Source: Thermus brockianus
GTDB lineage: Bacteria > Deinococcota > Deinococci > Deinococcales > Thermaceae
NCBI RefSeq assembly: GCF_021462505.1
Contig: NZ_JAKEDV010000001.1
Span: 1 to 40,110 of the forward strand
Direction of reading: 5' to 3'
DNA length: 40,110 bases
Shown: in pieces, positions 10,714 to 17,959 of the stretch
Position numbering within the stretch: position 1 is the stretch's first letter
Layout of the letters: each line of letters opens with the position of its first letter
Notes under the pieces: model-generated
Told to the model about the DNA's origin: nothing
What the model saw: only the letters and a program-made list of their open reading frames with translations
The model's database searches: none
Program-made: the position numbers and the translations under genes

Positions 10714-11866
10714 CCTGGCGGAGCCCCCGCTCCGTCCAGGCGATGAGGGGCTTCAGGGCGAAGGGGGCGAAGAGGGTGGTGAAGACCACCATGAAGAGCA
10801 CGATGGCGTACTCCTCCTCGTTCACCGCTCCCGCTGCCAGGCCCAAGGCGGCCACGATGAGGCCCACCTCCCCCCGGGGGGCCATGCCCACCCCCACGGT
10901 GAGGGCGCTCCGGACCCCCTGGGTGAGGGCCCCCAGGAACCCCCCGAGAACCTTGCCCAGGATGGCGATGACCGTGACCACGCTTCCCGCCACCAAAACG
11001 GCGGGGGAGAAGAGGGCGGAAAGCTCCAGCCGCACCCCCACCATGGCGAAGAAGAGGGGGGCGAGGAAGCTTTCCACGGCGAAGATGGGCTCCTCCAGGC
11101 GGTACTTCTCCCGAACCTCGGAAAGGAGCATCCCCCCCAGGAAGGCCCCCACAATGGGGGCCAGGCCGATGCTGGCGGCCAGGGCGGCCATGCCCACCCC
11201 GAGGGCCAGGGCGAAGCCCAAGGGGCTTCCCACCGGCAGGCGCTCCAGGGGGAGCCGGACGAAGAGGGTGGAGAGGAGGATGGCAGCCCCCACGAAAAGG
11301 ACGGAGAGGAGGATGAGTTCTAGGATGGCCCCCGTTTCCACCTGCCCGGTCTTGGCCACCCCGTTCACCACCGCCAGAACGATGAGGCCTAGAACGTCGT
11401 CAATCACCGCTGCCCCCAGGATGATGCGGGCGTAGGGGCGGGAAAGCACCCCAAGCTCCTGGAGCACGCGGGCGGTGATGCCCACGCTGGTGGCCACCAG
11501 GGCGGTGCCCAGGAAGAGGGAGGGGAGGGTGGCGAAGCCGATTTGAAGGCCAAAGAGGTAGCCCCCCACAAAGGGAAAGGCCACGCCCAAGACGGCCACC
11601 AAAAAGGCCTCCTTGCCCACGGCCAGGATGTCCCTTAGCCGGGTTTCCAGTCCCACCATGAAGAGGAGGAAGATGGCCCCGAGTTCGGCCAAAAACTCCA
11701 GGATCTCCCCCTCGTGTACCAGGCCCAAGAGGGAAGGTCCCACCAGTACCCCCGCCAGGACCTCCCCGATGACCACGGGCTGGTTGAGCCGCCGGAAGAG
11801 GAAGGCCATGACCTGGGCGGCGAGGAGGAGGTAGAAGACCTCGAGCAGGTGCCCTGCCCCGTGCAT
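10703..11866 (-). CDS. napA: Na+/H+ antiporter NapA (CPA2 family)
   Basis: NapA is an electrogenic inner-membrane antiporter that exports Na+ in exchange for protons and helps set pH and sodium levels. The 387 residues form an almost uninterrupted series of membrane helices. They are close throughout to T. thermophilus NapA, whose structure is known. The ion-binding pair lies in GAAVIDDVLGL (Asp156/Asp157 by position), and the conserved Lys of helix 10 is in AILGKVLGGFL. The ATG overlaps the TGA of the upstream CBS-domain gene by one base (TGATG), so translation is probably coupled. It is the last gene of a minus-strand run with the membrane proteases. Its end overlaps the convergent lipoprotein gene, leaving no room for a separate terminator. 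Confidence 0.95.
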   Translation of the reverse strand: MHGAGHLLEVFYLLLAAQVMAFLFRRLNQPVVIGEVLAGVLVGPSLLGLVHEGEILEFLAELGAIFLLFMVGLETRLRDILAVGKEAFLVAVLGVAFPFVGGYLFGLQIGFATLPSLFLGTALVATSVGITARVLQELGVLSRPYARIILGAAVIDDVLGLIVLAVVNGVAKTGQVETGAILELILLSVLFVGAAILLSTLFVRLPLERLPVGSPLGFALALGVGMAALAASIGLAPIVGAFLGGMLLSEVREKYRLEEPIFAVESFLAPLFFAMVGVRLELSALFSPAVLVAGSVVTVIAILGKVLGGFLGALTQGVRSALTVGVGMAPRGEVGLIVAALGLAAGAVNEEEYAIVLFMVVFTTLFAPFALKPLIAWTERGLRQAKE

Positions 11867-12318
11867 CAGCCCCTCCTTAGGAAAAGCTTGAGGAAATCGC
11901 TCCGGGTGAGGATGCCCACCACCTTGTTCTCCCGGTCCACCACGGGGAGGTGGCGCACCTCGGTGGTGAGGAGGACCCCTAGGGCTTTACCGGCGGGGTC
12001 CTCCGGGTGGACGCGGGGGATATCCGTGCGCATGACCGCCTTTACCGGGGTTTTTTGGTAACGGCGGTAGATGTCTTCCAGGAAGCTTTCATCTACCCAC
12101 TCCCCAAAGAGTTGCAAAGCCTCCACGTCGGAGAAGGGGATGTTCTCGGGCCGGGGTAGGAGCTCCTCCACCTGGAGAAGCCCCAGGAGGTATCCTTCCC
12201 GGTCCACCACGGGAAGGCTCCCGTAGCGCTTTTCCAGGATGCGCCGGGCGGCTTCCTCGAGGGTGGCCTCGGGCCCGATGGTATCCGGGCTTGGGGTCAT
12301 GAGCTCGGCTACCTTCAT
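11866..12318 (-). CDS. CBS-domain pair protein coupled to NapA
   Basis: The 150-residue protein consists of two CBS motifs and little else. CBS1 (about 1-60) is MKVAELMTPSPDTIGPEATLEEAARRILEKRYGSLPVVD. CBS2 (about 92-150) is VKAVMRTDIPRVHPEDPAGKALGVLLTTEVRHLPVVD with VVGILTRSDFLKLF. An acidic helical insert of about 30 residues (DVEALQLFGEWVDESFLEDIYRRY) separates them. CBS pairs usually sense adenosine nucleotides, or ionic conditions in transporters. One-base overlap with napA (TGATG) suggests it may be a nucleotide-responsive regulator of that antiporter. This is inference from context; similar stand-alone CBS proteins have other roles. Confidence 0.88.
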   Translation of the reverse strand: MKVAELMTPSPDTIGPEATLEEAARRILEKRYGSLPVVDREGYLLGLLQVEELLPRPENIPFSDVEALQLFGEWVDESFLEDIYRRYQKTPVKAVMRTDIPRVHPEDPAGKALGVLLTTEVRHLPVVDRENKVVGILTRSDFLKLFLRRG

Positions 12319-12328
12319 GGGCCAGAGT

Positions 12329-12961
12329 TTACCAGCGCCGCCACCTCCGGGCCAAGCGCGGGGCCAGGAGGACCCCGTAGAGGAAGCCTCCCAGGTGGGC
12401 CCACCAGGCCACCCCGGGGAGGCCCAAAAGCCCCTGGATGAGCTGGAGGAAGGCCCAGTACCCCAGGTAAAACCCGGCGGGGAAGGTGACGAACAAGGGG
12501 AAGATGAAGAGGACCAGGGAAACCACGTACGCCCTGGGGAAGAGGGCGTAGTAGGCGCCGAGCACCGCGGAAACGGCCCCGCTCGCCCCTATCATGGGTA
12601 CGGGGGAGAAGGGGGTGAGAAGCCCCTGGGCCAGGGCAGCGGCCACCCCGCCCAGAAGGTAGAAGAGGAGGAAGCGCCCGTGGCCCATGCGGTCTTCCAC
12701 GTTGTCCCCGAAGACCCAGAGGAACCACATGTTGGAAAGAATGTGGAAAAAGCTCCCATGGAGGAACATGCTGGTGAGAAGGTGGTACCCTTCCCCCAGG
12801 GGGTCGGCGAAGAAGCGGGCGGGGATGAAGCCTAGGGCGTAGGCGCTTTCCTCTAGACCCACGGAGAGCTGCCAAAGGAAGACCAGGGCGTTGGCCAAAA
12901 CTAGCCCCTTAACCACCAGGGCGGGCCTGCGGGCCTGGTTCAGGTCGTAAAGGGGAAACAA
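12329..12961 (-). CDS. Rhomboid-family intramembrane serine protease
   Basis: This is a 210-residue membrane protein with about six helices that should cleave transmembrane substrates within the bilayer. The rhomboid catalytic dyad is visible: GASG with Ser127 and WWAHLGGFLYG with His189. The helix-2 motif HGSFFHILSNMWFLW (His73, Asn77) and the WR-type loop-1 region precede it. The start is TTG at 12961, two bases after the upstream stop. It is supported by GGGAGG about eight bases before and by alignment of MFPLYDLN with the usual rhomboid N terminus. The gene lies between a membrane serine protease and the CBS/NapA pair. Confidence 0.92.
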   Translation of the reverse strand: MFPLYDLNQARRPALVVKGLVLANALVFLWQLSVGLEESAYALGFIPARFFADPLGEGYHLLTSMFLHGSFFHILSNMWFLWVFGDNVEDRMGHGRFLLFYLLGGVAAALAQGLLTPFSPVPMIGASGAVSAVLGAYYALFPRAYVVSLVLFIFPLFVTFPAGFYLGYWAFLQLIQGLLGLPGVAWWAHLGGFLYGVLLAPRLARRWRRW

Positions 12962-12963
12962 GC

Positions 12964-13800
12964 TTAGGACCTCCCGGCTTTGGGCTCCTGGCGGTAGGGG
13001 AGGGGCACGTACTGGACGCTGGGCTTGCCGCCTTGGGCCTGAGGGTAGAGGTCCATGAGCTCGTAGACCTCCAGGGGCATGTCCGTGGAAACGTTGAGCC
13101 CCAAGCCCCTGGCCTGGGCCACGTCAATGGGGTAGTCGTGGGTCCAGGTCCCTTGGGATAGGAGGTGGGCCACTTCCTCCGCCTTCTCCTCGGGCATGTG
13201 CTTGAGGAGGAGGTTCTTCACCGTGGCCTTCACCTGCTTGAGGGCCTTTTCCGCTATGTCCGCCAGGATGAGGGTCTGGTCGTCAATCTCCGAGAGGGGC
13301 TTCTTTTCCAGGACCTTGAGGACGCTCGCCGCCGGGTACTGGCCGAGCTGGGGGTCCACGGGGCCTAGTACGGCGTTTTCGTCCATGACGATCTCGTCGG
13401 CGGCCAGGGCGATGAGGGTACCCCCCGACATGGCGTAGTGGGGGACGAAGACGGTTACCTTGGCCGGGTGGCGCAGAAGGGCCTCGGCGATCTGCTCCGC
13501 CGCCAGGACCAGGCCCCCTGGGGTGTGGAGGATGAGGTCAATGGGCATGTTCTTGTCCGTGAGGCGGATGGCCCGGAGGACCTGCTCGGAGTCGTCAATG
13601 TTGATGAAGCGGCTGATGGGGATGCCCAAGAAGCTCACCGCCTCCTGGCGGTGGATGAGGGTGATGACCCGGCTACCCCGCTTCCTCTCCAGCTCGGCGA
13701 TCTTGCGGGCCCTGGCCCCCAAGAGCATCTGCTGTTGGAAGTAGGGGGAGAGGGCCGAGAGGATAAAGAAGAGCCAGAAAAGCTGGAAGAAAATGTCCAT
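12964..13800 (-). CDS. Membrane-anchored ClpP/SppA-fold serine protease (SDH proteinase family)
   Basis: The 278-residue protein has one N-terminal membrane helix (MDIFFQLFWLFFILSALSPYF) followed by a ClpP/crotonase-fold domain of the type in PF01972 and SppA. Signature pieces are the oxyanion-loop LHTPGG (92-96) and the nucleophile motif AMSGGT with Ser125. They are followed by ALAADEIVMDENAVLGPVDPQ, typical of SppA-like enzymes. It probably degrades membrane proteins or signal-peptide remnants at the cytoplasmic membrane. The ATG at 13800 follows GGAGGT by five bases. The site lies in CCTCC-TT-GGAGG, a local palindrome that could hide it. A 59-base gap separates it from the antiporter gene upstream; TAAACT there (minus strand, 13824-13819) could be a weak -10. 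Confidence 0.85.
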   Translation of the reverse strand: MDIFFQLFWLFFILSALSPYFQQQMLLGARARKIAELERKRGSRVITLIHRQEAVSFLGIPISRFINIDDSEQVLRAIRLTDKNMPIDLILHTPGGLVLAAEQIAEALLRHPAKVTVFVPHYAMSGGTLIALAADEIVMDENAVLGPVDPQLGQYPAASVLKVLEKKPLSEIDDQTLILADIAEKALKQVKATVKNLLLKHMPEEKAEEVAHLLSQGTWTHDYPIDVAQARGLGLNVSTDMPLEVYELMDLYPQAQGGKPSVQYVPLPYRQEPKAGRS

Positions 13801-13859
13801 AGGTGACCTCCAAGGAGGAGTTTACCAGTCTAAGCCTTTCCCAAGGCCCCTATCCGGGC

Positions 13860-14987
13860 CTAGGAGCTTACCCGCCTGGGCCTGGGGGCCCTTGGGTAGA
13901 GGCGTTCGCCCAGCTCCGGGGCGTAGCGGATGAGGAGGGCCCCCAAGGGGATGGAGAGAAGCACCAAAAGCACCGCCACCTGGGCCACCAAGGGGTAGCC
14001 TTGGGCCAGGGCCAGGCTTCCCAGGACCAGGTTGAACTCGCCCCGGGGCACCAGGTAAAGGGCGCTATAGAGCCGCCGCTTGCGGCCAAGCCCGGCCTGG
14101 GCCCCGCCCAGGTGGTTGAGGGGGAGCTTGAGGAAAAGCCCCAGGACCACAAGCCCCACCGCCAAGGGGCTAAGCCCCTTAAGGAGCTTCAGGGCCTCGG
14201 CCCCCACCACCAGGAAGAAAAGGGCCACCCCCAGGTCCCTCACGGGGCCAAAGAGGTGCTCTAGCCTTTCCCTAAGGCCAAGGCCAGCGGCGATGACCCC
14301 GGAGAGGAAGGCCCCCACGCCTTCGGAAGCGCCCACGGCGTGGAAGAGAAGGGCGGTGCCGGCGGTGAAGGCGGCGCCCAGGAGGAGGACCAGCTCATCG
14401 GAAAGCCCCTCCATAAACCGGACAAGCCTCGGGCCCAAGTACCGGGCGAAGAGGAGGTAAAGGGTGGCGAGGGCGATCCCGCCCAGGAAGCCCGCTGCCC
14501 CGTGTCCGCCCAAGAGGGCGAGGAGGAAGGCCACCACCAGGTCCTCCAGCACCAAGACCCCCAGGACCACCTCGCTTTCCGGGTTGGCGGCCCGGCGCAG
14601 GTCAATGATGAGCTTGACGATGACGGCGCTGGAGCTTATGTAAATGACCCCCGCCAAAAGGGCGGCCCCCCGCAGGTCAAGCCCGGCGAGAAGCCCCAGG
14701 AGAAACCCCAGGGGCAGGGCCAAGGCGTCGTAAAGCCCGGCCCGGGTGGCCTTGCCGGAAAGCTCCCTAAGGCGGTCTGGTCCAAACTCCAAGCCCACGG
14801 AGAAGAGGAGGAGCAATAGCCCCAAGGAGGGCAGGGGCTCTAGCTCCTCCACGGGAAGCCCTTCCCCCACCGCAAGCCCTGTGAGGAGGTAGACGGGAAG
14901 GGGAGGAAAGCCAAAGCGGTGCACCAGGGCTGCCCCCAGGGCGAGAAGCCCTGCGGCTAGGGCGAAGGCCTCCACCGAGGGGTGCAT
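13860..14987 (-). CDS. Cation:proton antiporter, KhtU/CPA2-like
   Basis: The 375-residue membrane protein has about 12 hydrophobic segments and CPA2 antiporter character: PVYLLTGLAVGEGLP at the N terminus, ISSSAVIVKLIIDL, VLVLEDLVVAF and ALYLVPRGEFNLVLGSLA. Paired with the KhtT-like gene before it, it resembles the potassium/proton antiporter KhtTU, exporting K+ or another cation in exchange for H+. The frame is open further upstream. I chose the ATG at 14987 because it overlaps the TGA of the KhtT-like gene by one base, and the protein becomes antiporter-like exactly there. It is a different protein from NapA two kilobases away. Substrate is inferred from gene pairing only. Confidence 0.87.
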   Translation of the reverse strand: MHPSVEAFALAAGLLALGAALVHRFGFPPLPVYLLTGLAVGEGLPVEELEPLPSLGLLLLLFSVGLEFGPDRLRELSGKATRAGLYDALALPLGFLLGLLAGLDLRGAALLAGVIYISSSAVIVKLIIDLRRAANPESEVVLGVLVLEDLVVAFLLALLGGHGAAGFLGGIALATLYLLFARYLGPRLVRFMEGLSDELVLLLGAAFTAGTALLFHAVGASEGVGAFLSGVIAAGLGLRERLEHLFGPVRDLGVALFFLVVGAEALKLLKGLSPLAVGLVVLGLFLKLPLNHLGGAQAGLGRKRRLYSALYLVPRGEFNLVLGSLALAQGYPLVAQVAVLLVLLSIPLGALLIRYAPELGERLYPRAPRPRRVSS

Positions 14988-15460
14988 CAGAGGCTCCTCT
15001 TCAAGGCTTCCACCGCCTCGCGGCTTCCCGCTACCACCAGGGTGTCCCCCACCTCCAACATCACTTCGGGGTCCGGGTTGGGGATCAAGGGAGCCCCGGG
15101 CCGGTCCACGGCCAGGAGGTGGGCTCCGGGCGGCAAGGGAAGCTCTCCCACCTTGCGACCGGCAAGCTTCGAGCCGGGGAGGACCTTGATCCACTCAATG
15201 ACCTTGGCCCCCAGCTTGCTCTGGGTATCCCCCACCGCCTCGGGGTGGAAGAGGACCCCGGCCAGGATGGCCCCGAGTTCCCGGGCCTCCTCGTCGGTGA
15301 GGTCCAGGGTGGCGGTGGGCTCGTCCTCCTCCCCGGCCTCAAAGTACTGGAGTTCCCGCTTGCCCGAGTGGTGGACCACGATGACGAGCCGGTCCCCACT
15401 GCCCACGGTGACGGTGAACTTGCGCCCTACGCCAGGAAGCACCACTTCTTCCACCTTCAT
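14987..15460 (-). CDS. KhtT-like antiporter regulatory subunit (TrkA-C domain)
   Basis: The 157-residue soluble protein begins with the KhtT-type N-terminal module MKVEEVVLPGVGRKFTV and an adjoining RELQYFEAGEEDEPTATLDLT segment. It ends in a TrkA-C (RCK-C) domain (about 90-157: WIKVLPGSKLAGRKVGELPLPPGAHLLAVDR and VMLEVGDTLVVAGSREAVEAL). Such subunits bind ligands, reported as cyclic di-AMP in Bacillus KhtT, and open the partner antiporter. The start ATG overlaps the PsiE stop by four bases (ATGA). The stop overlaps the antiporter start by one, so the two should be made together. Ligand specificity here is unknown. Confidence 0.85.
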   Translation of the reverse strand: MKVEEVVLPGVGRKFTVTVGSGDRLVIVVHHSGKRELQYFEAGEEDEPTATLDLTDEEARELGAILAGVLFHPEAVGDTQSKLGAKVIEWIKVLPGSKLAGRKVGELPLPPGAHLLAVDRPGAPLIPNPDPEVMLEVGDTLVVAGSREAVEALKRSL

Positions 15461-15873
15461 CGCGCCCTCCTTGGGGAAAACTGGACGGCCAGGGTGCGCC
15501 CCGCCACCAGGGCGAGGATTCCCAGGGCCCAGAGGAAGAGGTCTAGCCCCCCTATCTTCTCCGCAAAGAGCAGGAGGAGGAGCTCCCTTAGGGCTAGGGC
15601 CACGCCGATCTCCAGGAGGACCTCGAGGCGCACCCGCTCAAACTCAAAATATTCCACAAAAACCCGGACTAGCTCCAGAACGATAATCAGGCTTAGGACG
15701 TTGGTAACGAGCTCTTTCAGGCCCAGGCGCACCGTGGGCTCGCTGAGGGTGAGCCCAAGCTCCAAGAAGGTGCGCCCTACCCCCACGAAGAGGCCCACCA
15801 GGAGGGCCACCACCACCAGGTTGAAGACCAGGCGGGTGGCCCTCCGGTAAAGGGCGAGGAGGGCTTCCTGCAT
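15457..15873 (-). CDS. PsiE-family membrane protein
   Basis: This 138-residue protein has about four membrane helices and fits the phosphate-starvation-inducible PsiE family (PF06146). Characteristic parts are LVFNLVVVALLVGLFVGVGRTF, NVLSLIIVLELVRVFVEYFEFERVRLEVLLEIGVALALREL and a final hydrophobic LFLWALGILALVAGRTLAVQF. No biochemical role is established for the family. The gene starts two bases after the DUF1931 stop, without a good ribosome site, and overlaps the KhtT-like gene by four bases. It is therefore likely to be translated by coupling and may act in the same ion or membrane response. Confidence 0.83.
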   Translation of the reverse strand: MQEALLALYRRATRLVFNLVVVALLVGLFVGVGRTFLELGLTLSEPTVRLGLKELVTNVLSLIIVLELVRVFVEYFEFERVRLEVLLEIGVALALRELLLLLFAEKIGGLDLFLWALGILALVAGRTLAVQFSPRRAR

Positions 15874-15875
15874 GG

Positions 15876-16322
15876 CTAGAGGAGGAGGTTGAAGACCCGC
15901 TCCGCCCGTTCGTGGTGGGAGGTTTCCGGGTTCTTGAGGGCGGGGTCCAGCTCCTTGAGCACCCGGGCGTAGGCCACCACCAAGGCCCCGGCGAGCTCGG
16001 GGAGGAGGTTTTGCACGTCCTCCGACACCGCTAGGTCCAGAGGCGGCAAAGCGGCTAGGGCGTCCAGGACGGGCTTGAGCTCCAGCTGGGTGTCCATTTG
16101 GCGGAACGCCCTAAGGGTTTCCTGGAGGCCCTTGGTCACGGGCAGGTCGGGTTCAAAGATGATGTCCCGCCCGTTGTACTTGGCGTTCCTTTCGGCCACC
16201 ACCAAGAGGTCGTAGAGCTTGTTCCTGAGGAAATCGGAAAGCCGCTTGAGGTCGTTTTTGTCCACGTCCAGGCCTGCGGCCAGGCGGAAAAGCTTCTCAA
16301 ACTCGGCTACTTTCATCAGCAT
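15876..16322 (-). CDS. DUF1931 histone-fold protein
   Basis: The 148-residue protein is nearly identical in pattern to a T. thermophilus DUF1931 protein of the same length with a solved structure. Two histone-fold-like helical units sit in one chain. The first is about 1-75 (MLMKVAEFEKLFRLAAGLDVDKNDLKRLSDFLRNKLYDLLVVAERNAKYNGRDIIFEPDLPVTKGL, quoted only to show the helix-strand-helix pattern with N-terminal basic patches). A second, divergent unit ends in HHERAERVFNLLL. Family function is unknown; DNA binding is plausible but unproven. I chose the ATG at 16322 because GGAGG lies seven bases before it, although the frame opens at 16343. It heads the operon with PsiE-family, KhtT-like and KhtU-like genes and has its own promoter. 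Confidence 0.92.
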   Translation of the reverse strand: MLMKVAEFEKLFRLAAGLDVDKNDLKRLSDFLRNKLYDLLVVAERNAKYNGRDIIFEPDLPVTKGLQETLRAFRQMDTQLELKPVLDALAALPPLDLAVSEDVQNLLPELAGALVVAYARVLKELDPALKNPETSHHERAERVFNLLL

Positions 16323-16341
16323 AGCCATCCCTCCGTGTGTC

Positions 16342-16371
16342 ATGGTAAAGAATTGCGCATGTGCTTGTCAA
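16342..16371 (-). promoter_or_regulatory. Promoter of the DUF1931-antiporter operon
   Basis: On the minus strand a perfect TTGACA (16371-16366) is followed by an 18-base spacer and TACCAT (16347-16342). This gives a leader of roughly 15 bases to the start at 16322. Its upstream edge lies only about 20 bases from the terminator of the preceding hsp20 operon. Confidence 0.72.
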
Positions 16372-16380
16372 GTTAGTTGA

Positions 16381-16411
16381 TAAAAGAAGGCCCCGCCGTG
16401 GGAGGCGGGGC
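16381..16411 (-). terminator. Terminator of the clpB-hsp20 operon
   Basis: Read on the minus strand, GCCCCGCC (16411-16404) and GGCGGGGC (16397-16390) form an eight-pair stem with a six-base loop, followed by the T-rich CTTCTTTTA. It begins six bases after the last gene of the operon and separates it from the DUF1931 promoter. Confidence 0.87.
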
Positions 16412-16416
16412 ACCCT

Positions 16417-16827
16417 CTAGGCCTCCTTCACGGGGATCTTCACCGGGGGCTCGGCGGGGCGCTTTTCCCGCGGGATCCTCACCTCCAACACCCCCTTGCG
16501 GAGGCGGGCCTCAATGCCCTCCTTCTTGGCGTCCTTGGGCAGGAGGTAAGCGCGGTAGATCCTGCCGTAGACGATTTCCGCCAGGTGCTTGGTGCGCTTT
16601 TCCTCCCGCTTCTCCCCCTCCACCACGAGCTGGTCCCCCTCCAGGCGCACCTCGAGGTTCTCGGGGCCGAGCCCGGGCACCTCCACCCGGAGGAGGTAGT
16701 GGTCCTCGTGCTCCTCCAGCTCGGAGAGGGGTTCCAAAACCTCGGTTTCCTGGAAGGCCTTCTCCAGGGCCTCTTCAAAGGCCTTGCGCACCCGGTTCTT
16801 GCCAAAGGGCCAAAGCTTTTCCAGCAT
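16417..16827 (-). CDS. Small heat shock protein (Hsp20), operon-terminal copy
   Basis: This 136-residue alpha-crystallin chaperone holds unfolding proteins in oligomers for later refolding by DnaK and ClpB. The N-terminal arm (MLEKLWPFGKNRVRKAFEEALEKAF) precedes the crystallin domain (about 38-120). That domain contains LLRVEVPGLGPENLEVRLEGDQLVVEGEKREE and the conserved core LRKGVLEVRIP. A short tail, PVKIPVKEA, carries an I-P-V variant of the I-x-I motif. The start at 16827 follows a strong AAGGAGGTG by about five bases. It differs clearly from the other Hsp20 in this operon (17960-18376), so the two may form distinct or mixed oligomers. Confidence 0.94.
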   Translation of the reverse strand: MLEKLWPFGKNRVRKAFEEALEKAFQETEVLEPLSELEEHEDHYLLRVEVPGLGPENLEVRLEGDQLVVEGEKREEKRTKHLAEIVYGRIYRAYLLPKDAKKEGIEARLRKGVLEVRIPREKRPAEPPVKIPVKEA

Positions 16828-16839
16828 CTTCCACCTCCT

Positions 16840-17262
16840 TCAGGCCAGGTAGGGCTTAAGGCGCTCCACCAGGACCCGCTTGGGGCTTGCCCCCACCCAG
16901 GTGGCCACCGGGTGGCCTCGTTGGAAGAGCACCAGGGTGGGGATGCTCCTCACCCCGTACCGGGCGGCAAGCCCCGGGTTAAAGTCGGTGTTCACCTTCA
17001 CCACCTTGAGCTTGCCGGCGTGCTCCTGGGCCAGGGCTTCCAAAAGGGGGGCCACCATCCGGCAGGGTCCGCACCAGGGCGCCCAGAAGTCCACCAGCAC
17101 CAGGGGCGCCCCCGCCACCTCCTCCGGGAAGCTCCGCTCGTCCGCCTCCACGATCCAGGGCAGGGGAGACTTGCAGGCCCCGCAAACAGGTACCTGGCCG
17201 GGCGGGGGCGTCCCAAGCCGGTTCTTGGCGCCGCAGTTGGGGCAGACCACCACCTTGTCCAT
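16840..17262 (-). CDS. Thioredoxin with N-terminal zinc-ribbon (Trx2/TrxC type)
   Basis: The protein reduces disulfides in cytosolic proteins. Its 140 residues have a zinc-ribbon extension with two CxxC pairs (Cys7/Cys10 and Cys27/Cys30). A thioredoxin domain with active site WCGPC (Cys64, Cys67) and the cis-Pro loop SIPTLVLF follows. This layout is that of E. coli TrxC, whose zinc module senses oxidation. The ATG overlaps the TGA of the phosphoesterase-like gene by one base, so it is translationally coupled. Location in the ClpB/sHsp operon suggests a role in repairing oxidised, heat-damaged proteins. Confidence 0.95.
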   Translation of the reverse strand: MDKVVVCPNCGAKNRLGTPPPGQVPVCGACKSPLPWIVEADERSFPEEVAGAPLVLVDFWAPWCGPCRMVAPLLEALAQEHAGKLKVVKVNTDFNPGLAARYGVRSIPTLVLFQRGHPVATWVGASPKRVLVERLKPYLA

Positions 17263-17948
17263 CAGCGCACGTTGCCCGTTTCCAGCTTGCGGGCGCGGAG
17301 GTCTAGGAGGCTATACTCTCCTTCGGAAAGGTCCCCGGGGACCACCACCCAGCTTGCGCCCAGCATTTCGTGCTTCTGGCCCCTACCGGCCACGATGGCG
17401 AGGAGGGGGTTGTGGGTCTTGATGAGGTGGGCCACCTCGTGGGAGCCCCCCTCGCCCAGGCCCTTGTGGTAGGGGGCGGTGTGGAAGAGGAAGATCCGGG
17501 GGTAGTCCTTAAGCTCCCAAAGGGCCTTCAGGTGGTACTCCGCCACCCAGGCAGGGTAGCGCAGGGCCTCGTGCTCCTCGGGCTCCCCGTCCTCGGTGAT
17601 GGTACCGCCTAGCCCCGCCACCAGGTAGGGGCCTTTCCAGAAGGTGAAGGTTTCGTGGACGCTCCGCATCTCGGGCCGGACCAGCTCAATGTTGGCCGCC
17701 TCCCGCAGGTACTCCCAGATGGGGGCGTCCTCGGGGCCGGGGATGTAGACGGTGGGGAGGTGCGCCTCGGACAGGATGCGGAAGAAGGCAGCGTAGTCGC
17801 GGCTTTTGGCCGTCTTGGGCATGAGGTTGCCGATGACGGCGATGGCGTCCGCCCCCGTGTCCGGGGCCACCTTGACGAACTTCTCCAGGGCCTCGAGGTC
17901 TCCCATGGGGTTAGAGGTGGCCAGGATGTACCTTACCGTGCGCCGCAT
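17262..17948 (-). CDS. Calcineurin-fold phosphoesterase-like protein (TT1561 type)
   Basis: The 228-residue protein matches the T. thermophilus TT1561 structure family (Metallophos_3 type) along its length. The fold is that of metallophosphoesterases, but the usual metal motifs are altered. The first D-x-H is replaced by TSNPMGD, and the GNH motif by IPGPEDAP. Only GD, GN (VIGNLMP) and [13 protein letters not shown] remnants stay. Catalysis is therefore uncertain, and it may bind a nucleotide or protein instead. A strong AAGGAGGTGA precedes the ATG at 17948. It lies between hsp20 and thioredoxin, overlapping the latter by one base, which ties it to the heat-shock operon. Confidence 0.87.
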   Translation of the reverse strand: MRRTVRYILATSNPMGDLEALEKFVKVAPDTGADAIAVIGNLMPKTAKSRDYAAFFRILSEAHLPTVYIPGPEDAPIWEYLREAANIELVRPEMRSVHETFTFWKGPYLVAGLGGTITEDGEPEEHEALRYPAWVAEYHLKALWELKDYPRIFLFHTAPYHKGLGEGGSHEVAHLIKTHNPLLAIVAGRGQKHEMLGASWVVVPGDLSEGEYSLLDLRARKLETGNVR

Positions 17949-17959
17949 ACCTCACCTCC

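Noticed and set aside
13860..15194. Antiporter frame extended upstream to 15194 (444 codons)
   Set aside because: The extra part is low-complexity Gly/Pro/Arg sequence read through the KhtT-like gene. The ATG at 14987 is coupled by TGATG and starts the homology.
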